Source of the DNA: Acidobacteriota bacterium
Lineage (GTDB): Bacteria; Acidobacteriota; Terriglobia; Terriglobales; Acidobacteriaceae
DNA: 64,000 nucleotides
NCBI GenBank assembly: GCA_021779935.1
Contig: JAJXZT010000049.1
Location: 62,001-126,000 of the forward strand
Direction: 5' to 3'
Part shown: positions 54,828 to 62,878 of the stretch, piece by piece
Numbering within the stretch: the first letter of the stretch is position 1
How the letters are laid out: every line of letters starts with the position of its first letter
The notes under the pieces: generated by a model
Told to the model about the DNA's origin: nothing
Databases searched by the model: none
Seen by the model: only the letters and a program-made list of their open reading frames with translations
Translations under genes and position numbers: made by a program

Positions 54828-55796
54828 GTGTCATTGTCGGATTGTAAGTTCGTATGGAAAAACGGCCAGGTCGTGCCATGGGAGCAGGCCACCGTGCATG
54901 TCTCATCCCACGGTCTTCACTATGGAACCGGCGTCTTCGAAGGCATGCGTTGTTACAAGACGTCGAGCGGCCCGGCCGTCTTTCGACTCACCGAGCATCT
55001 TGACCGCTGGCTTGCGTCCGCTGCCGTCTATGGCATGAAGTTGCCGTACTCGCGCCAGCAGCTTGCCCAGGCCACGCTGCAAATCATCGCCGCCAATGGT
55101 TTTGAGGGCTGCTACATCCGCCCCATAGCTTTTTACGGGTCGGATGGCCTCAGCGTTCATCCTCGCAACTGTCCCGTCGAAGTCATGATTTTCGCCTGGC
55201 CTTGGGGCGCATACCTCGGCGGCGACGCTCTCGAACACGGCATTCGCGCCACCGTATCTCCCTGGAAAAAATTCCAGTCCGATGCGATTCCCGCCACCGC
55301 CAAGGCTTGCGGGCAATATCTGAACTCCGTTCTCGCTGTTCAGGATGCCATAGCTCGTGGATATGATGAGGCTATTCTCCTCGATAGCGCCGGCTGTGTC
55401 ACCGAGGGCTCCGGAGAGAATCTCTTCTTCGTCAAGGGTGGCCGCCTCTGCACGAATGACGAGCGCAGTTCGGTGCTGATGGGCATTACCCGCGACGCAG
55501 TCCTGCGACTGGCGCGTGAGATGGGCATCGCCGTCTCGATTCAGCAGCTCACCCTTGCGGATGTCCAACAGGCTGACGAGGCTTTCTTCACCGGCACCGC
55601 CGTCGAGGTCACGCCAGTCGCATCCATTGATGATCATCCGATCGGTGCCGGCAAGCGAGGTCCAGTCACGGCGATGTTGCAACGCGCTTTCTTTGACGTT
55701 ACCGGCGGCACAAATCCGCAGTATGCGAACTGGCTCACGCCGGTACCTGTTGCGAAGAATGATGAGCGCCTCGTCTCGCAGGGAGCATCGTTATGA
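54828..55796 (+). CDS. ilvE: branched-chain amino acid aminotransferase (class IV)
   Basis: A 322-residue PLP enzyme transferring amino groups to the branched-chain keto acids, the final step. The GTG at 54828 is chosen: AGGAGG (54817-54822) sits at the right distance and MSLSDCKFVWKNGQVVPWEQ is the usual N-terminus, whereas the nearby ATG at 54826 is out of frame. Conserved segments include HGLHYGTGVFEGMRCY, the PLP-Lys region PATAKACGQYLNSVLAVQDA, EGSGENLFFVKGG and GTAVEVTPVASID. Overlaps ilvA by four bases. Confidence 0.94.
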   Translation: MSLSDCKFVWKNGQVVPWEQATVHVSSHGLHYGTGVFEGMRCYKTSSGPAVFRLTEHLDRWLASAAVYGMKLPYSRQQLAQATLQIIAANGFEGCYIRPIAFYGSDGLSVHPRNCPVEVMIFAWPWGAYLGGDALEHGIRATVSPWKKFQSDAIPATAKACGQYLNSVLAVQDAIARGYDEAILLDSAGCVTEGSGENLFFVKGGRLCTNDERSSVLMGITRDAVLRLAREMGIAVSIQQLTLADVQQADEAFFTGTAVEVTPVASIDDHPIGAGKRGPVTAMLQRAFFDVTGGTNPQYANWLTPVPVAKNDERLVSQGASL

Positions 55797-56824
55797 CCGG
55801 CGACAGTGGCGTAAGTGACGTAACCTATTCCATGGTGCAATGCGCGCGTCAGCGTATTGCACCTTACATCCATCGCACCCCGCTTGTTCGCAGCTCCACT
55901 CTCAGCAATCTTTTCAATGCCAACGTATATCTAAAGATGGAAATCTTCCAGCGAACCGGCGCGTTCAAGGTTCGTGGAGCCTTCAACAAGATGCTTTCCC
56001 TTGGCCAGCGGGCCTCTCGCGGCGTCGTTGCCGTCAGTGCCGGCAACCATGCGCAGGCCGTGGCTTATGCCGCGCAGTGTTGTCACGTGCCGGCCGTCGT
56101 GCTTCTTCCCAATGACACTCCGCAGAACTATGTCGACGCCACGCGCGGTTACGGTGCTGCCGTCGCATTCGTCTCCGATCTCGCCGAAGGCTTTCGTGAG
56201 GTTGCGGCCTTCGAGCGTCGCGGTTACACCTTCATTCATCCCTTTGGAGATCCGCTCGTTGTTGCCGGGCAGGGAAGCATCGGTCTTGAGATTCACGATG
56301 ATCTCCCTGGCGTCACGGATGTTTTTGTCAGCATCGGTGGCGGTGGTTTGGCTTGCGGGACCGCTGTCGGGTTGAAGGGAAGGAATCCGTCCATCCGGGT
56401 CTGGGGCGTGGAAACTCGCGGCGCCGATTCGATGGCGCAGGCGCTCGATGCCGGCAAGATCGTCCAACTCCCCCGCATCACCTCGCGTGCCAAAACTCTT
56501 GGCGCTCCGAGCGTCTCTCCCCTTACGCTTCAACTCGCGCGTCAGTTGCTCGAAGAGGTTGTCGTTGTCTCCGATGACGAGGCCACTCGTGATGCCATCT
56601 TCCTTCTCGAACGCACCAAGGTTCTCACCGAGTTGGCTGCTTCATGCACGCTCAGCGCCTTGCATCTCCGTCGCGACTGTCTCACTCCTGCCTCCAATGT
56701 CGTCCTGGTGCTTTGCGGCGGAAATGCGTGCTTGTCTGATCTTGTCGATGATTCCCGCGAACATGCATTGCCACTACCTGGAAATCGCATGCATTCCGAA
56801 CAACTGCCCAGTTCTTTCGCGTAA
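55793..56824 (+). CDS. ilvA: threonine dehydratase, short form without regulatory domain
   Basis: A 343-residue PLP enzyme deaminating threonine to 2-ketobutyrate, the entry of the isoleucine branch. The PLP-Lys motif FQRTGAFKVRGAFNKM, the Asn/His site VSAGNHAQAVAYAAQ and the phosphate-binding loop GGGGLACG are intact. The protein ends soon after the catalytic core (VLVLCGGNACLSDL). So the C-terminal ACT-like isoleucine-binding domain of classical biosynthetic IlvA (about 510 residues) is absent. Catabolic TdcB-type enzymes are the alternative, but the operon position favours a biosynthetic role. Confidence 0.92.
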   Translation: MTGDSGVSDVTYSMVQCARQRIAPYIHRTPLVRSSTLSNLFNANVYLKMEIFQRTGAFKVRGAFNKMLSLGQRASRGVVAVSAGNHAQAVAYAAQCCHVPAVVLLPNDTPQNYVDATRGYGAAVAFVSDLAEGFREVAAFERRGYTFIHPFGDPLVVAGQGSIGLEIHDDLPGVTDVFVSIGGGGLACGTAVGLKGRNPSIRVWGVETRGADSMAQALDAGKIVQLPRITSRAKTLGAPSVSPLTLQLARQLLEEVVVVSDDEATRDAIFLLERTKVLTELAASCTLSALHLRRDCLTPASNVVLVLCGGNACLSDLVDDSREHALPLPGNRMHSEQLPSSFA

Positions 56825-56961
56825 GCATCCGCGGAAGCGGCATGGTGATTCTTGACTGCCCCATGCGGCCTGGCTGGCGTCGATGTCTGCCGAGGGTTAC
56901 GCAGGAACGTGAAGGCGGCGTTCCCCTCGCGCGCTTCACGGTGTAACATCGAATCCGCCGA

Positions 56962-57843
56962 GTGCCGACGCCGAAAGGACTGCGATTGCCGGCCTGTTTC
57001 TTTGCTACTGATCTTCACGGACGCACTGCTCGCTACGGCAAGCTTTTCGCCGCGATCGCCGCCGAGCGTCCCGCTGCCGTTTTTCTTGGCGGAGACCTTC
57101 TGCCCAGCGGCGCATCGCCGCCCGCTGAGCCCCATTTTCACGACTTTCTTCACGACTACATGATTCCGGAGTTTGCGCGCCTTCGTTATTCTCTTGGCGA
57201 TGCCTATCCTTCCGTGTTCCTCATTCTTGGCAATGACGATCCCCGTTACGAGGAAGAATCTTTCTGCGCCGATGCCGCAGCAGAACTCTGGCAATATATC
57301 CACCAGCGAAAGGCGTCTCTTGGGGATCTCGCGGTGTACGGCTATGCGTATGTTCCGCCCACGCCGTTTCTGTTGAAGGATTGGGAGCGCTATGACGTTT
57401 CGCGATATATTCCGCCAGCCTGCGTCTCACCCGAGGAGGGTTACCGAAGCCTTGCGATCGATGAGATGGATATCCGCTGGGGAACGATTCACAAGGATCT
57501 CGCCGCTCTTGCCGGCGATGCCTCTCTTGATCGCGCAATCTTTCTCTTTCACACTCCGCCTTACGACACTCCGCTTGATCGTGCCGCGCTTGACGGAAAA
57601 TTATTCGAGCACGTCGAACTCGATGTCCACGTCGGCAGCATCGCCGTCCGCCGTTTCATCGAGCATCGTCAGCCGCTCCTCACTCTTCACGGCCACATTC
57701 ACGAATCCACTCGCCTGACCGGTGATTGGAAAACCACGCTTGGACGCACCGTCTGCATCAACGCCGCGCATGACGGCCCGGAGCTTTCGCTTGTGCGCTT
57801 CGATCCCGAATCGCCTGCCGCCGCTACGCGCGATCTGTTGTAG
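56962..57843 (+). CDS. metallophosphoesterase (calcineurin-like)
   Basis: About 293 residues with all five metallophosphoesterase blocks: ATDLHGR (D-x-H), FLGGDLLPSG (GD), LGNDDPRYEEE (GND), LFHTPPYDTPLD (H) and LTLHGHIHES (GHxH). This predicts a two-metal phosphoesterase, substrate unknown. The start is uncertain: a GTG at 56962 opens the frame, and a TTG a few codons on is another option; no strong ribosome-binding site is visible. It follows ilvA by 137 bases and its end overlaps the convergent ATP-grasp gene by 20 bases. Confidence 0.8.
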   Translation: MPTPKGLRLPACFFATDLHGRTARYGKLFAAIAAERPAAVFLGGDLLPSGASPPAEPHFHDFLHDYMIPEFARLRYSLGDAYPSVFLILGNDDPRYEEESFCADAAAELWQYIHQRKASLGDLAVYGYAYVPPTPFLLKDWERYDVSRYIPPACVSPEEGYRSLAIDEMDIRWGTIHKDLAALAGDASLDRAIFLFHTPPYDTPLDRAALDGKLFEHVELDVHVGSIAVRRFIEHRQPLLTLHGHIHESTRLTGDWKTTLGRTVCINAAHDGPELSLVRFDPESPAAATRDLL

Positions 57844-60800
57844 CCATCTCCTGCGCATTTTTCATCGGCAATTGTCGCGCCGGGTCCGTAATCGCGTCGA
57901 TCTTGATTGCGAAGCTGTCGCGCGCCCGGATGTTCTCATCGGTTACAAGGTGCACGTCCAGCAGTCCTTCTGTGCGATAGCCGGTCCGCAGGAAGTTGAT
58001 CTCCCCAAGACACCGGCTCCAGCCCTCCAGCCATAGCAGCAGGTCTCTGCGCTGTTCTTCGTTTCCTTCAAAGTGCAGCAGAAGGTCAATATCGCTCGCC
58101 GGTCCCGCCGAAGCATTCTTCGTGCTCCCGATCAGGTAGAAAGCCTTCACGCCGAACTTCTTTGCGTCGAGTTGCGCCGCAATTCTCTGTGCCATGCGGA
58201 AGCGCCACCGCCAGTGTTCGTCGCCCGCCCGGTCTACAATCTCCACTTCCGGTTGCGTCTCTCCCACCACCTGTTGCCGCAGCGCAAGGTATCCCACCGC
58301 CTGGTCCAGGTCCGCATTCATCAGCACCCGCAGTACCAACCCCGCCGTCTCCCGCGGCACGTCGATCACGCGTAGTGTGTTTGAGAGGTGCGCGAATTCC
58401 GGCAGAACTTCCTCCAGCATGTTACGTGATCGTTGGAAGAACATCTCCTTGAACACCGTATGCGTGTCGTCCGGATACAGCGGCAGGTAGCGGATTGACG
58501 CCTCCACCAGGTCCTGGAAAAAATGCGTACCAAACGACAGGTCCGGCAGATAATTCCCCTGCTGCCGCGCCACCTCAATCAACATCGCCGCATTGTTGAT
58601 GTCCGAGTACGTTACCGGAACTCCCAGCCGTATGTCGCCCCGGCTGCCCCATCGTCCCGGCCCAATCAGGATGAACTGCCGCTTTGGCAGTAGCTTGTTC
58701 AGCCTCCCCACCGCGCGACCTATATCGCGCATCGCGAGCTGGGTGGAGAGTTGGCTGTATCCTTCCAGGTCTACGTAGACGATGTGTGTGATATCTGGAA
58801 CCTTGCCGTTCGACACGAACCGGTTCGCCGAAAAGACAATCTTGTCCTGCGGCAGGTTCTGCGGGATCGCGACCGGGGTAGCGTCCGCTCCGTAACTCTG
58901 CGGCCTCGATTGCAGCAGGTAGAAGTCATCTCCGTCATACGCGAATTCGATGTCCACGGGCGTGCCGAGTTTCGCGTGTAGAAGATTGAGCAGCTCGCGG
59001 ATGCGTCCGACAAACGGCGTGTTGCGGATCAGCCCTTCGAATGTGAACAGTGCGTCGCTGTTCTCGAAGTCCGGCACCGGCCCGATGGGCTGTTCAATGC
59101 GATCGTGCCCTACAATGGAGACAAGGTTTCGAATCTGCGAGTATTGCGCACCACAATAGCGAAGTAATTCGCCGGCATCCACGGTTTCGAATGCGTTCGC
59201 CTCCAGGTTGATAACGTCCACGCGTTTGGGCGAATATTTCAGCATCTCGTCCACCGTCACGTTTACCCGCAGGTTTGGCTGTCCCGGCGTAATCAGCACC
59301 GGGTAGTCGTCGGACACGCGGTCCACCGCGCGCGTGCCCAGTCCTGGCACCATGCGGATCAGTCCGTCTCCGCGCTTGATCCGCGCCGACCAGCGAAATT
59401 CATTGTTGCTGAACGCGACTCCCGAACAGGCAGGAAGAAAATACTTCCCGAGCGTCTGACCCACCACTTCCTGGATCATGATGCCCATCTCTTCGTGCAC
59501 GTCCAGCAGGCCTCTTTCCGCGCGATATTCCGTCGGGTCCGGGCCGAAGATCGACGCGTATACTTCCGCGATCGCGTCCATCAGCGCCGCCAGCCGCTCT
59601 TCCTTTGTCCCGCGATTTCCCAGGAACAGGCTCTTGTACTTGCCTGAAAACGCCGATCCCGAGCGGTCTTCCAGCAGGCTCGAACTGCGCACGATCAGCG
59701 GCTTATCGCCGAACTCCTCCAGCACCAGCGCCAGTCCCTTTACCAGTTCTGAAGGGAACGATGATCGCTTGAACAGCGCCACCAGGTGCGGATACTCCTG
59801 CCTCACCTGGTCAATCTCCATGTACTTGCGGTTCAATACGTCTTCCAGGTCGTTGTGGTGAATGAAGTGCAAAATCCAGTCCGACGTGATGTACCACGTG
59901 CGTGGCACCTTCACCTGGTGCAGCAGTTCGCTCGCCTCCGGAGATTTGTCGATGATCTTCTTTGCCAGGAACAACCCTGCGCTCTTGCCACCCAGCTTGC
60001 CGTGGCATCGCGGTGGAAAGATGATCCGTCCCAGCAGTTCGTAGAAGTCTTTGACCTCAATGTAATCTTTCGCGACGTTAATGAACTCCAGGCTCTCGGA
60101 AAAGAATCTCCGTATCAGCGAAACCCGCAGCCCCTTCTGTGTCGAAACCGATAGTTCGTTCTCTTCCACCCCCGCGTGCCGATGCCGTTCAATGGCTTCC
60201 GCGATCTCGCCCAGCGAAGTGTCCTGGCTCTCCAGCGCTCGCACCAGGAAGCTCGACTTTTCTTCCTTGATCCACGTTGTCAGCAGGCTGAGTATCTCCG
60301 CCTCGCTCAGGTGTTTCTCGGCGATCTGGAACACCTCGGCCGTCACGTCGAGGAATCGCGCCGAGCTATTTGGTCGCAGCGGACGGTTCTCGTCCTGCTC
60401 CGCTCCCATCGAGAATCCGCCGCGTTGCAGCAATTCCTTCGCCTGCAGAATGCCGCTCCAACTCAGGTGGTTAATGAGTTTGCGCGAGATTCGTTGCAGC
60501 AGCACCGGGTCCGTACCGCGCAGGAAATCCAGCACAACGCGCCACTCGTGTTTTTCCGTCGCGGTTTCACCCGTGGCCGCTTCCCAGCCCTTGAACGCGC
60601 TTTTCAGCCGCCGCTGTGTCACCATGTTGCCGATTCGTTCCGCAACTGTTTCAATCAGCTTGCGCTCTTCCTTGAGGAACGGCCCTTCATCCGATTTCGG
60701 CTTCTGTTCGCGGTAGTAGACTTCCACGCTTCCGCGCACTTGCCCCTGCACGACGATCTTTGCGCTTTGCATCCATGGCGTCGGCTGGAAATCCTTTGGC

Positions 60801-61015
60801 TCAATCGCCATATCTTCGAACATGATGCGCGCCTGGCAGACATCCGGAAACTGCCATCCCGGAGGCAGGATCGCCATGATGTCGCGAAGTATGTCTTCCA
60901 CTGGACGTTCCTGCTGGTTTACGAATTCGTCCACGCGGTAGAGGCAGTTCAATTCCTTCGCGCGCTCTTGCAGCGCCTGCAGAATCATTGCGTACTGTGT
61001 GTCGTCTGTTTTCAT
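57824..61015 (-). CDS. PEP/pyruvate-binding (PPDK_N) protein with GAF-like and nucleotidyltransferase domains
   Basis: A 1,063-residue fusion. The N-terminus is GAF-like (about 1-140; ILQALQERAKELNCLYRVDE), the middle is the ATP-grasp half of PEP synthase (KLGGKSAGLFLAKK; VRSSSLLEDRSGSAFSGKYK), then a GPGRWGSRGDIRLGVPVTY block shared with the neighbour. The C-terminus is a nucleotidyltransferase fold: LIGSTKNASAGPASDIDLLL gives GS and the D-x-D pair, LLDVHLV a third acidic residue. The phosphohistidine swivel and PEP-binding TIM barrel of real PEP synthase are absent, so ordinary PEP synthesis is unlikely. The ATG at 61015 lies 5 bases after the upstream gene's stop; same operon. Confidence 0.75.
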   Translation of the reverse strand: MKTDDTQYAMILQALQERAKELNCLYRVDEFVNQQERPVEDILRDIMAILPPGWQFPDVCQARIMFEDMAIEPKDFQPTPWMQSAKIVVQGQVRGSVEVYYREQKPKSDEGPFLKEERKLIETVAERIGNMVTQRRLKSAFKGWEAATGETATEKHEWRVVLDFLRGTDPVLLQRISRKLINHLSWSGILQAKELLQRGGFSMGAEQDENRPLRPNSSARFLDVTAEVFQIAEKHLSEAEILSLLTTWIKEEKSSFLVRALESQDTSLGEIAEAIERHRHAGVEENELSVSTQKGLRVSLIRRFFSESLEFINVAKDYIEVKDFYELLGRIIFPPRCHGKLGGKSAGLFLAKKIIDKSPEASELLHQVKVPRTWYITSDWILHFIHHNDLEDVLNRKYMEIDQVRQEYPHLVALFKRSSFPSELVKGLALVLEEFGDKPLIVRSSSLLEDRSGSAFSGKYKSLFLGNRGTKEERLAALMDAIAEVYASIFGPDPTEYRAERGLLDVHEEMGIMIQEVVGQTLGKYFLPACSGVAFSNNEFRWSARIKRGDGLIRMVPGLGTRAVDRVSDDYPVLITPGQPNLRVNVTVDEMLKYSPKRVDVINLEANAFETVDAGELLRYCGAQYSQIRNLVSIVGHDRIEQPIGPVPDFENSDALFTFEGLIRNTPFVGRIRELLNLLHAKLGTPVDIEFAYDGDDFYLLQSRPQSYGADATPVAIPQNLPQDKIVFSANRFVSNGKVPDITHIVYVDLEGYSQLSTQLAMRDIGRAVGRLNKLLPKRQFILIGPGRWGSRGDIRLGVPVTYSDINNAAMLIEVARQQGNYLPDLSFGTHFFQDLVEASIRYLPLYPDDTHTVFKEMFFQRSRNMLEEVLPEFAHLSNTLRVIDVPRETAGLVLRVLMNADLDQAVGYLALRQQVVGETQPEVEIVDRAGDEHWRWRFRMAQRIAAQLDAKKFGVKAFYLIGSTKNASAGPASDIDLLLHFEGNEEQRRDLLLWLEGWSRCLGEINFLRTGYRTEGLLDVHLVTDENIRARDSFAIKIDAITDPARQLPMKNAQEMATTDRA

Positions 61016-61020
61016 CGGCC

Positions 61021-62796
61021 TTATTTTTCCGTCTGTCGCGGAGTGGCAAAAATTGCTCCTCGCGCCGTGCGTCCATCCACCCGGATCGAAATTGCCTCCG
61101 CCGGCCTCACGTGCCGCACGAGTTCCGTTTCGCTCACAACCGGCTGCCGGTTCAGCCACTCCCAGTCAATCTTGAATGGACGATCATATTGCACCATGAA
61201 GTAGCTTGCCCGGAAGCTCGAAAGATTATGGAAGAAGTGCGAGCCTTGGCTCAATTCCACGTTCATTTCCGGCAGTGTCGCTTCCACAATCGCCCGCGCC
61301 CCGGAAATCTGGCTCCAGTCCACCGGTATGCCGAGCGACGGATGCGAGCTGCCCCACCGTCCAAATCCGATCAGCAGATACTGTCTCTTCTGCTCCGCTA
61401 ATTCACGGTTGATCTTCCCCAGTTCTTCCGCGATTGCCGGCGTATGCAGCGTCGAAAAGTGCTCCGGCCTGACGTACACAATGTCCCGCACGTCGTCCCA
61501 GGCGCCGTTGCCCATCACCGCATCGGATGACACAATCACTCCCGGCGCCGTTAATTCTTCCTCTGCAATCTCCACCGTCTCGTCCGATACCATCATCGGC
61601 CGCACCTGCAGAAATCCCAGCCGTGCATGGGGGTTCTTACCTCGCGGTTCTTCAATCGTCACCGCGAACTCAATCTCCACCTTCGCTCGCACGGCCTTCT
61701 CGGATGCCTTCAGCAGCGCCTTAATCAACTCGTTCAGCGGAAACTGTTCCCACACCAGCAGCGGCGCAAAGTCCACCACTCGCGGCCCGCGCACGCTCAG
61801 TCCCGGCACCATCCGGTCGCGTGCTCCGTCATACGTTGAAGCCACGAAGCGCAGCACTTCGTCCGCTTCCGCGTCCGCCAGGTTCGCGCACACCATGTAT
61901 TCCACTTCGCTTACCGGATCATACGCCGGAGGCTTGCCCATGTTGATCGCCCAGAACTCCGCCTGCGTTCCGCGTATCTGTTCGTTCACCGAGCCGAACG
62001 GTGGCGGTTTTTTCGGATACGCCGGTGAATACGTCCATGCCACGCCGCCGTCCACAATCGTCTTTCCCAGCCCCAGCGCCAGGTTCACCACACCCTCTTC
62101 CGGACGCGCCGGCCCATTCGGATAGAAGTTGTACGAGCGCCCCACTCCCGCGATGTCCGGATAATAGCGGTCTCCGTGCCTGCGCCCCACCACTTCCTGC
62201 ATGATCACCGCCATCTTTTCTTCGCGCGGTTCGCGTCCCGTCGTTCGAATGTAGTCTCGCGCTTCGCGGAAGTATGTCGACGCATATACGAATTTGATCG
62301 CCTCAACCAGCCGCTGGAATCTCGTATCCGCATCGAACTGGTTGTTCGGAATCATCTTCGTCGCGTACACTCCCGCGAACGGCCGGTCCAGTGCGTCTTC
62401 CAGCAGGCTCGAAGACCGTATCGCCAGCGGTGTCGTCACCTGGTCGATCAGCGCCCGCAAGTCTCCCAGCAGTTCCACCGGCAGGTCTGCCTGCTGGAAC
62501 GCCATTCCTATGCGCTCATCCGAGAGTTCGTCTAGTTTTAGTGTGGAGAGGTGATTTTGTGCGAGAAATTCGTCGAAGAAATCCGTGGCGATCACTGCCA
62601 TCGTCGGGACGTTCACCTCGAAGTCCCGCAGCGCCGCTGTGTCGATCTCTGTTGCGAGCAGGTCTTTAATGAACGCCAGTCCGCTCGCCTTCCCGCCGAT
62701 CGAACCCCTTCCGATCCGCGTGAAGTGGAAAGTGCCATCCCAGAACTTCCGGTCGAATTCCGGCAGGTCTGCCGTTACAGTCCTCGGGGCGCTCAT
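61021..62796 (-). CDS. PEP/pyruvate-binding (PPDK_N) domain protein
   Basis: A 591-residue ATP-grasp protein related to the N-terminal half of PEP synthase: GSIGGKASGLAFIKDLL near residue 35, IRSSSLLEDALDRPFAGVYA near residue 130, AVIMQEVVGRRHGDRYYPDI near residue 195. Its C-terminal part carries the block LIGFGRWGSSHPSLGIPVDW and SQGSHFFHNL, also seen in the next gene, and no phosphohistidine or TIM-barrel domain. An ATP-dependent phosphotransfer or sensory role is possible; the true substrate is unknown. It is 5 bases upstream of the larger paralogue and 82 bases downstream of the glutamate dehydrogenase gene, same strand. Confidence 0.8.
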   Translation of the reverse strand: MSAPRTVTADLPEFDRKFWDGTFHFTRIGRGSIGGKASGLAFIKDLLATEIDTAALRDFEVNVPTMAVIATDFFDEFLAQNHLSTLKLDELSDERIGMAFQQADLPVELLGDLRALIDQVTTPLAIRSSSLLEDALDRPFAGVYATKMIPNNQFDADTRFQRLVEAIKFVYASTYFREARDYIRTTGREPREEKMAVIMQEVVGRRHGDRYYPDIAGVGRSYNFYPNGPARPEEGVVNLALGLGKTIVDGGVAWTYSPAYPKKPPPFGSVNEQIRGTQAEFWAINMGKPPAYDPVSEVEYMVCANLADAEADEVLRFVASTYDGARDRMVPGLSVRGPRVVDFAPLLVWEQFPLNELIKALLKASEKAVRAKVEIEFAVTIEEPRGKNPHARLGFLQVRPMMVSDETVEIAEEELTAPGVIVSSDAVMGNGAWDDVRDIVYVRPEHFSTLHTPAIAEELGKINRELAEQKRQYLLIGFGRWGSSHPSLGIPVDWSQISGARAIVEATLPEMNVELSQGSHFFHNLSSFRASYFMVQYDRPFKIDWEWLNRQPVVSETELVRHVRPAEAISIRVDGRTARGAIFATPRQTEK

Positions 62797-62878
62797 TCGC
62801 TGCCTCCGGACGTCTTCTTAAGATGACAACATATAATAAGATGCCGCGCACCGCCCCCTGCGATGCGCGGCTCCAACC

